Below, one piece after another: positions 53,866 to 62,408 of a DNA stretch of 64,000 nt. Within the stretch, counting starts at the first letter, position 1; the number at the start of each line of letters is the position of its first letter. The translations under genes were made by a program, and so were the position numbers. Origin of the DNA: Kaistia dalseonensis (GTDB lineage Bacteria > Pseudomonadota > Alphaproteobacteria > Rhizobiales > Kaistiaceae); contig NZ_JAUSVO010000001.1 of NCBI RefSeq assembly GCF_030814715.1, forward strand, positions 1 to 64,000, in the 5' to 3' direction. A model generated the notes under the pieces. It searched no databases and was not told where the DNA came from. It saw only the letters and a program-made list of their open reading frames with translations.

Positions 53866-55167
53866 ATGAGAAAGATGAACGTACTGGGATTCGGCGCGCG
53901 GGCCGGTGGTCGCTTCGCGGCCGCGCTGGTTGGTGCCGCGCTGCTCGCGAGCACGGCCTTTGTCGGCGCCGCATCGGCGTCGGAGCTGACGGTCTGGTGC
54001 TGGGACCCGAACTTCAACATTCCGGCGATGAGCGATGCCGCCGCGCGCTACACCAAGACGCATCCCGACACGACGTTCAACGTCGCGAACATCACGCAGG
54101 ACGAGATCAACCAGAAGCTCCAGACGCAGTTCCTGGCCGGCGTCTCCGACGGCCTGCCGGATATCGTCCTGATCCAGGATGACAACGTCCAGCGCTTCCT
54201 ACAGTCGTTCCCCGGCTCCTTCGTGCCGCTGTCCGACTCCATCGATATGTCCAAGTTCGCGCAATACAAGGTTGCCGCGGCGACCCATGACGGCAAGTCC
54301 TATTCGCTGCCCTTCGATTCCGGCGTTGCGGGCCTGTTCTATCGTTCGGACTATCTGGAGCAGGCCGGCTACAAGCCGGAGGACCTGCAGAACATCAGCT
54401 GGAACAAGCTGATCGAGATCGGCAAGGACGTGCTCGCCAAGACCGGCCATCAGCTGGTCTCCATGGATTATAACGGCGACGATCTCGTCATTCTGATGAT
54501 GCAGTCGACGGGCCAGTGGTATCTGAAGAACGGCAAAGAGCCGAACATCCTCGATAATCCCGCTCTCAAGACTGCGCTCCAGACCTTCCAGACCATGGCG
54601 AAGGACGGCCTCATCAAGCCGGTCTCGGGCTGGACGGACTATACGGGCTCCTTCACCTCCGGCCAGGTCGCCGCGGTGCCGCAGGGCGTGTGGATTACCG
54701 GGACGATCAAGTCCGTGCCGGACCAGTCGGGCAAGTGGCGCGTGGCGCCGATGCCCATTCTCGAAGGCGTGGAAGGGGCGACCCACTTCACCAGCAATGG
54801 CGGTTCGAGCTGGTATGTGCTCGCATCGTCCAAGCATCAGGACGAGGCTGTCGACTTCCTCAAGACCATCTGGGGCGCCGACGTCGACTTCTATCAGGGC
54901 ATCCTGGTGAACCAGGGCGCCGTGGGCTCGCTTCTCGCGGCACGCGAAGGCGCGGCCTATAAGGCGAGCGATCCCTTCTTCAATAACGAGCCGGTCTGGC
55001 AGAACTTCTCCGATTGGCTGGCGAAGGTGCCGACCGTCGACTACGGCACCTACACGCCGGAGGCACGCATGGCTGTCCGGGCGCAGATCCCCGCGATCGC
55101 CAATGGCGGCAATATCGACGAGGCGCTGCAGGCGATCGACGCTCAGCTGCGCCAGCAGATGCAATAA
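53866..55167 (+). CDS. CUT1-type sugar ABC transporter binding protein
   Basis: A 433-residue periplasmic substrate-binding protein of family SBP_bac_1. The signal peptide ends near residue 39 (cleavage after ASA). The mature start SELTVWCWDPNFN is typical; DEINQKLQTQFLAG and LPDIVLIQDDNV follow, and the late GGSSWYVLASSKHQDEAVDFLKTIWG is a family block. A GGGGAGG ribosome site precedes the ATG. It binds an oligosaccharide or polyol for the importer encoded next. The ligand is unknown. Confidence 0.93.
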   Translation: MRKMNVLGFGARAGGRFAAALVGAALLASTAFVGAASASELTVWCWDPNFNIPAMSDAAARYTKTHPDTTFNVANITQDEINQKLQTQFLAGVSDGLPDIVLIQDDNVQRFLQSFPGSFVPLSDSIDMSKFAQYKVAAATHDGKSYSLPFDSGVAGLFYRSDYLEQAGYKPEDLQNISWNKLIEIGKDVLAKTGHQLVSMDYNGDDLVILMMQSTGQWYLKNGKEPNILDNPALKTALQTFQTMAKDGLIKPVSGWTDYTGSFTSGQVAAVPQGVWITGTIKSVPDQSGKWRVAPMPILEGVEGATHFTSNGGSSWYVLASSKHQDEAVDFLKTIWGADVDFYQGILVNQGAVGSLLAAREGAAYKASDPFFNNEPVWQNFSDWLAKVPTVDYGTYTPEARMAVRAQIPAIANGGNIDEALQAIDAQLRQQMQ

Positions 55168-55276
55168 GCGCGACCTTTCCGGGGGTGGGCTCGCGCCCGC
55201 CCCGATCCTGCACGGCCATCCGGACGGCGCATGCCGCCGCCCGGATGACGTGCGACATCCATAGTCGGAAGGGCGC

Positions 55277-56167
55277 ATGGCACAAACACGTTTAGACCGC
55301 GGCGAGCAGTTCAACGGCTGGGCTTTTGTCATGCCTGCGCTGGTCCTGCTCGGCCTGTTCATGATCTATCCCATCATCTGGTCGCTCTGGATGAGCTTCC
55401 AGGTCGGACGCGGCGCCAACACATCCTTCGGCGGGCTGGCCAATATCCAGCGGCTGGCCAATGATGCGCTCCTTATCAAGGCGCTGATCAACACCAGCAT
55501 CTTCTTCGTCATCCAAGTGCCGATCATGATCGTTCTGGCGCTGCTGTTCGCGGTCGCCCTCAACGATCCGACGCTGAAGTTCAGGGGGTTGTTCAGGACT
55601 GCCCTGTTCCTGCCCTGCGTCACGTCGCTCATCGCCTATTCGAGCCTGTTCAAGTCGATGTTCTCGACCGACGGCATCATCAACCAGGTCCTGCTGACGC
55701 TGCACGTCATCGGCACGCCGATCCCCTGGCTGACCGACCCCTTCTGGGCGCGGATCGTCATCATCAGCGCGATCACCTGGCGCTGGACCGGCTACAACAT
55801 GATCTTCTATCTGGCTGCGCTGCAGAACGTGGACAAGTCGATCTACGAGGCGGCCCGGATCGACGGTATCCCGGCCTGGGCGCGGTTCACGCGCATCACC
55901 ATACCGATGCTGAAGCCGGTGATCCTCTTCACCACCATCCTGTCGACCATCGGAACGCTGCAGCTCTTCGACGAGGTCAACAACATCACGCAGGGCGGTC
56001 CCGCCAATGCAACGATGACGCTCTCGATGTATATCTACAATCTGAGCTTCCGCATGATGCCCAGCTTCGGCTATTCGGCCACGGTCTCCTGGGTCATCGT
56101 CGTCATCGTCGCGGTTCTGAGCTTCATCCAGTTCATGATCGCGCGCGACCGCAGGAGGGCGTCATGA
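55277..56167 (+). CDS. CUT1 ABC transporter permease (MalF-like)
   Basis: A 296-residue membrane protein with six helices. The coupling loop EAA motif is YEAARIDGIPAWARFTRITIPML (about 192-215). Opening segment AFVMPALVLLGLFMIYPIIWSLWMS (about 15-40) is typical. It pairs with the second permease, whose ATG overlaps its stop by 4 bp. A 109-bp gap separates it from the binding-protein gene. Confidence 0.94.
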   Translation: MAQTRLDRGEQFNGWAFVMPALVLLGLFMIYPIIWSLWMSFQVGRGANTSFGGLANIQRLANDALLIKALINTSIFFVIQVPIMIVLALLFAVALNDPTLKFRGLFRTALFLPCVTSLIAYSSLFKSMFSTDGIINQVLLTLHVIGTPIPWLTDPFWARIVIISAITWRWTGYNMIFYLAALQNVDKSIYEAARIDGIPAWARFTRITIPMLKPVILFTTILSTIGTLQLFDEVNNITQGGPANATMTLSMYIYNLSFRMMPSFGYSATVSWVIVVIVAVLSFIQFMIARDRRRAS

Positions 56168-56976
56168 ACTTCGCCCCCCTGCGCCGGGCGGGCGTCTACG
56201 TCTTCCTCTCGCTTGCCGCGTTCATATCGGTCTTTCCGTTCTACTGGATGGCGGTCGGCTCGACGAACCAGTCTGTCGACATCGTCCGGGGCAAGCTCGG
56301 ATTCGGCGGTAATCTGCTGGTCAATTTCCAGCACCTCATGAGCCAGGTCGACCTCTACCGCGTCTTCGGCAATTCGTTCCTGATCGCCATCATCTCGACA
56401 GTGCTGACGCTCGCCATCTCGTCGCTCGCCGGCTACGGCTTCGAAATGTTCCGCTCGCGCATTCGCGAGCGGATCTTCGAGCTGCTGCTCCTGCTGCTGT
56501 CGATCCCGTTCGCGGCGCTGATGGTGCCGCTCTTCGTCATGATCTCGCGCGCGCAGCTGACCAACACCTTCACCGCCGTCATCCTGCCGGGCATCGCGTC
56601 GATCTTCATGATCTTCTATTTCCGCCAGGCGACGAAAGCCTTCCCGCGCGAATTGCGCGACGCCGCCCGTGTCGACGGGCTCAAGGAATGGCAGATCTTC
56701 CTCTATGTCTACATGCCGACCATGCGTTCGACCTATGCGGCGGCGACGATCATCGTCTTCATGAACGCCTGGAACAATTACCTCTGGCCGCTCATCGTCC
56801 TGCAGACGCCGGACAACAAGACCATCACGCTGGTCATCTCGACGCTCACCGCAGCCTATACGCCCGACTACGGCGTCATCCTGCTCACCACCGTGCTCGC
56901 CACGGCTCCGACCCTCATCATCTTCTTCGTTCTGCAGCGGCAATTCGTGCAGGGAATGCTGGGAGCGGTCAAATGA
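56164..56976 (+). CDS. CUT1 ABC transporter permease (MalG-like)
   Basis: A 270-residue membrane protein with six helices. Marks are SVFPFYWMAVGSTN near residue 20, LASLAGYGFEMF-like AISSLAGYGFEMFRSR (about 85), the EAA loop LRDAARVDGLKEWQIFLYV (about 163-182) and the closing FVLQRQFVQGMLGAVK, a MalG-type ending. It forms the heterodimeric channel with the preceding gene product and is followed by the ATPase gene 10 bp later. Confidence 0.94.
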   Translation: MNFAPLRRAGVYVFLSLAAFISVFPFYWMAVGSTNQSVDIVRGKLGFGGNLLVNFQHLMSQVDLYRVFGNSFLIAIISTVLTLAISSLAGYGFEMFRSRIRERIFELLLLLLSIPFAALMVPLFVMISRAQLTNTFTAVILPGIASIFMIFYFRQATKAFPRELRDAARVDGLKEWQIFLYVYMPTMRSTYAAATIIVFMNAWNNYLWPLIVLQTPDNKTITLVISTLTAAYTPDYGVILLTTVLATAPTLIIFFVLQRQFVQGMLGAVK

Positions 56977-56986
56977 GGAACGCATC

Positions 56987-58066
56987 ATGACCAGCCTCAG
57001 CCTCAAGGGCATCCGCAAGTCCTACGGGACGCTTCCTGTCATCAAAGGGGTTGATCTCACCATCGACTCGCGCGAGTTCGTCGTTTTTGTCGGCCCGTCC
57101 GGCTGCGGCAAATCCACTTTGCTCAGGATGATCGCGGGCCTTGAATCGATCACTGCCGGCGATCTCGAGATCGGCGGCAAGCGCATGAACGATGTCGATC
57201 CGTCAAAGCGCGGCATCGCCATGGTGTTCCAGTCCTATGCGCTCTATCCGCATATGACCGTGCGCGACAATATGGGCTTCGCGCTCCGTTTCGCCGGCAA
57301 GCCCAAGGACGAGATCGCCCGGCAGGTCGCCGAGGCGGCGCGCATTCTCGAGCTCGGGCCGTTGCTCGATCGCCTGCCGGGGCAGCTTTCGGGCGGTCAG
57401 CGCCAGCGCGTCGCCATCGGCCGCGCCATCGTGCGCCATCCGGACGTGTTCCTGTTCGACGAGCCGCTTTCCAATCTCGACGCCGAGCTTCGCGTTCACA
57501 TGCGCATCGAGCTCGCGCGGCTGCATCGCGAACTGCAGGCGACCATCATCTACGTCACGCATGATCAGGTCGAGGCCATGACGCTGGCCGACAAGATCGT
57601 CGTGCTGCGCGAGGGCGAGGTCTCGCAGGTCGGCACCCCGCTGCAGCTCTATGATGATCCCGACAATCTGTTCGTCGCCGGCTTCATCGGCTCGCCGAAG
57701 ATGAATTTCCTCGCCGGCGAAGTCGTCGACAGCGGCGCGGGTTCGGCGACGATTGCGCTGGTCAATCATGGCGGTGTCCGTCTCACCAAGCCGCTCGGCG
57801 GCCGCCTGCCGCAAAAGGGCGAGCGGATCACGATCGGCATCCGTCCCGAGCATTTCGGCGAGGCAGGCGAGGGCACGGACATCGTGCTCAACGTCGATGT
57901 CGCCGAGCATCTCGGCTCGACCACCTATGTTTACGCCAATGCAGGCGGCGAACAGCTGATCATCGAGCGGGAAGAACGACATATGGGAGATACCGACACC
58001 CTGGCGGTCTCCATTTCCCCCGAGGCCGCATTGCTCTTCGACAGCGCCGGCAAGCGGCTGCGCTGA
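56987..58066 (+). CDS. CUT1 ABC transporter ATPase (UgpC/MsmX-like)
   Basis: A 359-residue ATPase. Walker A is GPSGCGKSTLL (about 37), the Q-loop FQSYALYPHMTV, signature LSGGQRQRVAIGRA (about 134), Walker B VFLFDEPLSNLD and switch histidine in VTHDQVEAM. The C-terminal part (about 235-355) is an OB/TOBE domain. It energises the two permeases. It ends 43 bp before the fusion dehydrogenase. Confidence 0.96.
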   Translation: MTSLSLKGIRKSYGTLPVIKGVDLTIDSREFVVFVGPSGCGKSTLLRMIAGLESITAGDLEIGGKRMNDVDPSKRGIAMVFQSYALYPHMTVRDNMGFALRFAGKPKDEIARQVAEAARILELGPLLDRLPGQLSGGQRQRVAIGRAIVRHPDVFLFDEPLSNLDAELRVHMRIELARLHRELQATIIYVTHDQVEAMTLADKIVVLREGEVSQVGTPLQLYDDPDNLFVAGFIGSPKMNFLAGEVVDSGAGSATIALVNHGGVRLTKPLGGRLPQKGERITIGIRPEHFGEAGEGTDIVLNVDVAEHLGSTTYVYANAGGEQLIIEREERHMGDTDTLAVSISPEAALLFDSAGKRLR

Positions 58067-58109
58067 TCCCCGAACACGTTTTTCAATTCATCGACCAAAG
58101 AGGACTGCC

Positions 58110-60116
58110 GTGACTATCCAAACTCTGCGCTGGGGCATTATCGGGCCGGGCGCCATCGCCAAGGATTTCCGCCGCGGCGTGCTCGATTCCCGCTTCGGCA
58201 AGCTCGAAGCCATCGCCACCCGCAATCCCGGCAAGCCTGGCCTTGCCGAGGATTTCCCCGAAGCCCGCATCCTCGATGGCTATGACGCCATCCTGAAGGA
58301 TCCCAATGTCGACGCGATCTACATCGCGACGCCGCATGTCGGCCATGCCGAATGGGCGATCAAGGCGGCCGAGGCCGGCAAGCACGTTCTTGTCGAGAAG
58401 CCTTTCGCGCTGAGCGCCTTCGAGGCCGATGCCGTCTTCCACGCCCATCGCAAGGCCGGCACGTTCGCCGCCGAAGCCTTCATGTATCGCCTGCATCCGC
58501 AGACCAAGGCGATCTACGATCTCGTCGCCTCGGGCACGATCGGCGAAGTGCGCTCCATCAAGTCGAGCTTCGGCTTCCAGATGCCCGGCTTCATGCCGGA
58601 TCACCGCCTCTTCGCCAGCGCGCTCGCCGGCGGCGGCATTCTCGATGTCGGCGGCTATCCGGTCTCGATGACCCGCTTCATCGCCGGCGCGACGGCGGGC
58701 AAGCCCTTCCTCGATCCCGTCAAGGTATCGGGCATGGCCAATCTCAACGCCGAAGGCACGGATAACTGGGCCTCGGCGCTGTTGCAGTTCGAGAACGGCA
58801 TCATCGCCGAGGTGAGCTGCGCCGTCATGGCCAATCTCGACAATGTGCTGCGCATCATCGGCACCGAAGGCCGCATCGAGGTTCCGGATTTCTGGTTCGC
58901 CGATGGCGACCGCACGGGCGGCGAGGGCCGCATCGACATCATCAAGGGTGGCCAGACGGAGACGATCCGCACGGGCAAGCAGCGGCATCTCTATTCCTTC
59001 GAGGCCGATGCCGCCGCCGAGGCGATCTTCGCCGGCAGGCAGCAGCTCGATTCGCCCGGCATGAGCTGGGCCGATACGCTCGGCAATCTGCGCGTCCTCG
59101 ACAAATGGCGCGCCGATGCCGGCATCGAATACAGTGTCGAGAAGCCCGCCAACCGCAAGTTGACGCTTTCGGGCCGACCGCTCAAATCCGGCGGCACCAC
59201 CGTGCCGCGCCGCAAGCTGGCCGGCATCGGCAAGGACATGTCGATCGTCGCGCTCGGCTTCGAGGATTTCCGCACCTTCGCCTCGGGCACGATCCTGCTC
59301 GATGCCTTTTACGAGGCGGGCGGCAATCTCTTCGATACGGGCTGGGTCTATGGCAGCGGCTATACGGAGAAGCTGCTCGGCGAATGGCTCACCAATCGCG
59401 GCGTGCGCGAGCAGTCGGTCGTCATCGGCAAGGGTGCGCATAGCCCGCTCTGCTATCCCGACGTGATCGGCAAGCAGCTGACGCAGACGCTCGACCGCCT
59501 GCAGACCGATTATGTCGACGTCTATTTCATGCATCGCGACAATCTCGACGTACCGGTCGGGGAGTTCGTCGACGCCATGGATGCCGAGGTCAAGGCCGGC
59601 CGTATTCGCGGCATTTTCGGCGGCTCCAACTGGACGCGCGAGCGGTTCGACGAGGCCGTCGCCTATGCCGAGAAGAACGGCAAGCAGAAGCCCGGTGCGC
59701 TTTCCAACAATTTCGCGCTCGCCGAAATGCAGGATGTGATCTGGGCCGGCTGCGTCTCGTCCTCGGACGATGCATGGAAGGCCTGGTTCCGTGATCGCCA
59801 GGTGCCGAACTTCGCCTGGTCAAGCCAGGGCCGCGGCTTCTTCACCGACCGTGCCGGCCGCGACAAGCGCGACAATGAGGAACTCGTCCGCGTCTGGTAC
59901 AATGAAAAGAACTTCGGCCGCCGCGATCGTGCGATCGAACTGGCTGAAAAGCTCGGCAAGAGCCCCATCCATGTGGCGCTCGCCTATGTTCTTCACCAGC
60001 CGTTCCCGGTCGTTCCCCTGATCGGCCCGCGCACGCTCGGCGAACTCGATGACAGCCTCAAGGCGTTCGACATTCGCCTGACACCGGAACAGGTCGCCTG
60101 GCTCGATCAGGGCTGA
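58110..60116 (+). CDS. Gfo/Idh/MocA dehydrogenase fused to aldo/keto reductase
   Basis: A 668-residue two-enzyme fusion. Residues 1-345 form a Gfo/Idh/MocA oxidoreductase: RWGIIGPGAIAKDFRRG (Rossmann loop, about 7-23), the catalytic lysine in VLVEKPFAL (near 98) and GGGILDVGGYPVSMTR (near 173). Residues about 370-665 form an aldo/keto reductase: FDTGWVYGSGYTEKLLGEWL gives the aspartate and tyrosine, VVIGKGAHS the lysine and YFMHRDN the histidine of the tetrad. AKR-type ending DIRLTPEQVAWLD is present. Both halves look catalytically competent. The GTG start has an AGAGGA site. It closes the CUT1 operon before a terminator, so it probably oxidises and reduces the imported sugar, an inferred epimerisation. 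Confidence 0.88.
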   Translation: MTIQTLRWGIIGPGAIAKDFRRGVLDSRFGKLEAIATRNPGKPGLAEDFPEARILDGYDAILKDPNVDAIYIATPHVGHAEWAIKAAEAGKHVLVEKPFALSAFEADAVFHAHRKAGTFAAEAFMYRLHPQTKAIYDLVASGTIGEVRSIKSSFGFQMPGFMPDHRLFASALAGGGILDVGGYPVSMTRFIAGATAGKPFLDPVKVSGMANLNAEGTDNWASALLQFENGIIAEVSCAVMANLDNVLRIIGTEGRIEVPDFWFADGDRTGGEGRIDIIKGGQTETIRTGKQRHLYSFEADAAAEAIFAGRQQLDSPGMSWADTLGNLRVLDKWRADAGIEYSVEKPANRKLTLSGRPLKSGGTTVPRRKLAGIGKDMSIVALGFEDFRTFASGTILLDAFYEAGGNLFDTGWVYGSGYTEKLLGEWLTNRGVREQSVVIGKGAHSPLCYPDVIGKQLTQTLDRLQTDYVDVYFMHRDNLDVPVGEFVDAMDAEVKAGRIRGIFGGSNWTRERFDEAVAYAEKNGKQKPGALSNNFALAEMQDVIWAGCVSSSDDAWKAWFRDRQVPNFAWSSQGRGFFTDRAGRDKRDNEELVRVWYNEKNFGRRDRAIELAEKLGKSPIHVALAYVLHQPFPVVPLIGPRTLGELDDSLKAFDIRLTPEQVAWLDQG

Positions 60117-60133
60117 TCGCTCGAACCTGAAGG

Positions 60134-60164
60134 AAAAGGGCGGGACATTGTTCCCGCCCTTTTT
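60134..60164 (+). terminator. Rho-independent terminator of the CUT1 operon
   Basis: An 11-bp stem (AAAGGGCGGGA / TCCCGCCCTTT) around CATTGT with A residues before and TTTT after, 18 bp past the fusion gene stop. Confidence 0.92.
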
Positions 60165-60250
60165 CATGCGCGTGTGAGCGGCAGAACGTCTCGGAGCGAA
60201 GTGGGGACCGGTTCGGTCGCGTGAAGAAAACGAGACAAGTCAAACAGATA

Positions 60251-60271
60251 GATCGTTTCCGGGAAACGATC
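60251..60271. promoter_or_regulatory. 21-bp perfect palindrome after the small-protein genes
   Basis: GATCGTTTCC - G - GGAAACGATC is an exact inverted repeat of 10-bp arms. It lies 7 bp beyond the stop of the 58-aa gene (minus strand), where it could be a transcription end, but the one-base centre is more like an operator. Function not known. Confidence 0.6.
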
Positions 60272-60278
60272 CCGACGC

Positions 60279-60455
60279 TCAATCCATGTCCGAATCGCCG
60301 CCGCAGGGCTCCGTCCGACGGCCGCGTGGCGTGGGCGCCTTGGCGTGGAGCAGTGCTGCCGCCAGATGCGGGTTCAACGCCTTGTACTGGTCCTGCAAGC
60401 GTTGGTCGCGCGCGCGGTCGATGCGATCGGAAAGGTTCGGCTGCTGCGGGGACAT
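60279..60455 (-). CDS. Hypothetical 58-aa protein
   Basis: A small protein starting MSPQQPNLSDRIDRARDQRLQ with a strong AGAGGAG ribosome site before the ATG. The middle is helical and charged (DRARDQRLQDQYKALNPHLAAALLHAK); the tail is basic and disordered-looking. I do not recognise it. A longer frame upstream overlaps the spacer and lacks a ribosome site. It follows the 66-aa gene by 31 bp and is probably co-transcribed. Confidence 0.6.
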   Translation of the reverse strand: MSPQQPNLSDRIDRARDQRLQDQYKALNPHLAAALLHAKAPTPRGRRTEPCGGDSDMD

Positions 60456-60486
60456 GGATAGTTCTCCTCTCTTGATGGGGCTGCGC

Positions 60487-60687
60487 TCAGGCGCAGCGAT
60501 CTCGTCGTTCGGCTTCAAAGGCTGCCGGCGCGTCGTCCGGCTCGGGTCCAATCGGCAGATCGGCCAGTTCGTGCGCGCTCATGCGCCAGAGCGCGTTCTG
60601 GTTCTCGTTGGCGTAGTCGGTCGTCGGGCGTTCGGCCCAATCGACGATGGCGCGATAAATTCCGCTGACGCTGATCTTGATGCTCAT
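60487..60687 (-). CDS. Small 66-aa protein, weakly DUF1127-like
   Basis: A 66-residue protein with a GAGGAG site before the ATG. The segment ENQNALWRMSAHELADLPIG recalls the end of DUF1127 proteins (L-x-x-M-x-x-x-x-L-A-D-I-G), small proteins used in RNA turnover and phosphate or carbon metabolism in alphaproteobacteria, but the arginine-rich part is missing, so the match is tentative. It is transcribed divergently from a LysR-type regulator 91 bp away and may be its target. Confidence 0.6.
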   Translation of the reverse strand: MSIKISVSGIYRAIVDWAERPTTDYANENQNALWRMSAHELADLPIGPEPDDAPAAFEAERRDRCA

Positions 60688-60764
60688 GGGTCTACTCCTC
60701 GGCTTTCGCCGTTGAAGATGGTCCTAGACCGTTTGCGGCGCCATCGACATGATCTCGGTCACAC

Positions 60765-60779
60765 TATAGAAAATCTATA
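60765..60779. promoter_or_regulatory. Palindrome at the LysR-type gene start, operator candidate
   Basis: TATAGA - AAA - TCTATA is a perfect 15-bp palindrome ending on the first base of the regulator's ATG. LysR-type proteins bind T-N11-A palindromes between divergent genes, and the site is well placed for autoregulation and for control of the two small genes on the other strand. Confidence 0.6.
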
Positions 60780-61675
60780 TGGCGAACCCTTTCAAAGTCC
60801 CGCTGAACGCGATCCGCGCTATAGAAATTCTGGCACGCGGAGGAACTTTGCCCGTTGCCGCCGCCGAACTGGGCGTGACGCCGGGAGCCGTAAGTCAACA
60901 TGTGAAGCGGGCCGAAGAGCGGCTTGGTTATGTTCTTTTTGAGAGAACGCCCTCGGGATTGCGGCCGACACCGGCGCTGGAGGCGGCACTTCCCTTCTTC
61001 GCGGCCGGATTCCAGTCCCTGGCGGATGGGGTCGCGGCGATCGAGGCCGAGCATCGCTGCACGCTGACGCTTTCGGCGGCGCCGACCTTTGCGGCGCGCT
61101 GGCTGGTGCAGAGGCTGGTCCGCTTCACGCGCGAGCATCCCGAGATCGAGATACGTTTCATCGCCTCGGCGACGCTGACCGATCTCAACCATTCCGATGT
61201 CGATTGTGCGATCCGCCTTGGCCGCGGGAACTGGAAGGGCGTTGATGCGGAATGCCTGCTGCCGCAGCCCTTCTTCCCCGTCTGTGCGCCGGATTGGCGC
61301 GACCGGCTGAAGAAGCCGGCCGATGTGGCGAACGTCCCGGCGATCACCGATGAAGGCGCCATGGTAGATTGGGCGGACTGGTTCGCGGCATGCGGCCTGC
61401 CGATGCCGACGCTGCACGGCCCGCGCTATACCGATCCCGGCCTTGCGATCGAGGCGGCCCTGTCGGGGCAGGGCGTGATGCTGGCCTGGGACATGGTCGC
61501 CGCCGATCTTCTCGCCAGCGGCCGTCTCGTGCGGCCCTTCCGCGAGGAGGCGAAGAGCGACCTCGCCTATTGGTTCGTGACCACGGCGGCGCGCGGCAAG
61601 ACGCGCAAGGTGAGATCCTTCCTCGACTGGCTGAAACGGGAGGTACATGCCGAGCGAGGCGTCGCGCCGGGCTGA
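60779..61675 (+). CDS. LysR-family regulator, GcvA-like
   Basis: A 298-residue regulator. The N-terminal helix-turn-helix is PLNAIRAIEILARGGTLPVAAAELGVTPGAVSQHVKRAEERLG (about 8-50), the GcvA/AmpR-like variety, and the effector-binding domain (about 90-290) contains RFTREHPEIEIRFIAS, DCAIRLGRGNWKG and GQGVMLAWDMVAADLLASGRLVRPF. The ATG has no visible Shine-Dalgarno sequence and overlaps a palindrome. The start fits the family exactly. Probable target is the divergent pair of small genes; its inducer is unknown. Confidence 0.9.
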   Translation: MANPFKVPLNAIRAIEILARGGTLPVAAAELGVTPGAVSQHVKRAEERLGYVLFERTPSGLRPTPALEAALPFFAAGFQSLADGVAAIEAEHRCTLTLSAAPTFAARWLVQRLVRFTREHPEIEIRFIASATLTDLNHSDVDCAIRLGRGNWKGVDAECLLPQPFFPVCAPDWRDRLKKPADVANVPAITDEGAMVDWADWFAACGLPMPTLHGPRYTDPGLAIEAALSGQGVMLAWDMVAADLLASGRLVRPFREEAKSDLAYWFVTTAARGKTRKVRSFLDWLKREVHAERGVAPG

Positions 61676-61747
61676 TCGGCAGCGCCGAATCGGCTGCTGC
61701 TGGCGGCCCGATCGGCTAGAAGACGCTGATCAACGAAGGAACTGCGC

Positions 61748-62338
61748 ATGACCGACTGGAACGACCGCGTTCGCCTCACCGAATCGAAGCTGCTCTCGGA
61801 CAATTGGGGCCGGCTCCATCGCAATGTGTTCGACTATCGGCGTTCCGACGGGACATGGCAGACGCAGGTCCGCGAGACCTATGACCGGGGCGATGGCGCC
61901 GCGGTGCTCGCCTATGATCCTGATCGCGGCACGGTGCTGCTGATCCGGCAGTTCCGCTTTCCCGCCTGGAAGCGCGGCCATGCCGAACCGCTCATCGAGG
62001 TCTGTGCCGGCCTGCTCGATGCCGACGACCCTGTCGCCTGCATCAGGAAGGAGGCGGAGGAGGAGATGGGCATCCGGCTCGACCAGCCGGTGCGGGTCAT
62101 GGTGTCCTTCATGTCGCCGGGCAGCGTCGTCGAACAGCTTCATCTCTTCGTCGCGCGCTATACGCCGGGCGACCGCAACGGCGCGGGCGGCGGACATGAG
62201 GATGAAGGCGAGGACATCGAAGTCCTCGAACTGCCCTTCGCCGAAGCGCTGGCCATGATCGATGATGGCCGCATCTGCGATGCCAAGACCATCATGCTGC
62301 TCCAATATGCGGCGCTGAAGGGTCTTCTCCCGGCCTGA
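61748..62338 (+). CDS. Nudix hydrolase, NudK-like (GDP-mannose pyrophosphatase group)
   Basis: A 196-residue Nudix enzyme. The Nudix box is recognised as AGLLDADDPVACIRKEAEEEMG (about residues 89-110), where the E-x-x-E-E pair binds metal. The upstream RQFRFPAWKRGH and downstream SFMSPGSVVEQLHLF match E. coli NudK, which hydrolyses GDP-mannose and related sugar nucleotides. Length and order are those of the ADP-ribose/GDP-mannose pyrophosphatase family. It is followed by a terminator-like hairpin and convergent mrp. Confidence 0.9.
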   Translation: MTDWNDRVRLTESKLLSDNWGRLHRNVFDYRRSDGTWQTQVRETYDRGDGAAVLAYDPDRGTVLLIRQFRFPAWKRGHAEPLIEVCAGLLDADDPVACIRKEAEEEMGIRLDQPVRVMVSFMSPGSVVEQLHLFVARYTPGDRNGAGGGHEDEGEDIEVLELPFAEALAMIDDGRICDAKTIMLLQYAALKGLLPA

Positions 62339-62350
62339 TCGTGGCGGCGG

Positions 62351-62384
62351 AGCCGGCACCCGTTCCCGGGGCCGGCTTCTTGTT
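62351..62384 (+). terminator. Probable terminator between nudK-like gene and mrp
   Basis: AGCCGGC and GCCGGCT form a 7-bp stem with partial pairing inside the 13-nt loop, followed by TCTTGTTG. It lies between two convergent genes and may serve the forward one. Confidence 0.6.
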
Positions 62385-62408
62385 GCGACGCCCGCCGATC
62401 GAGGCGCT

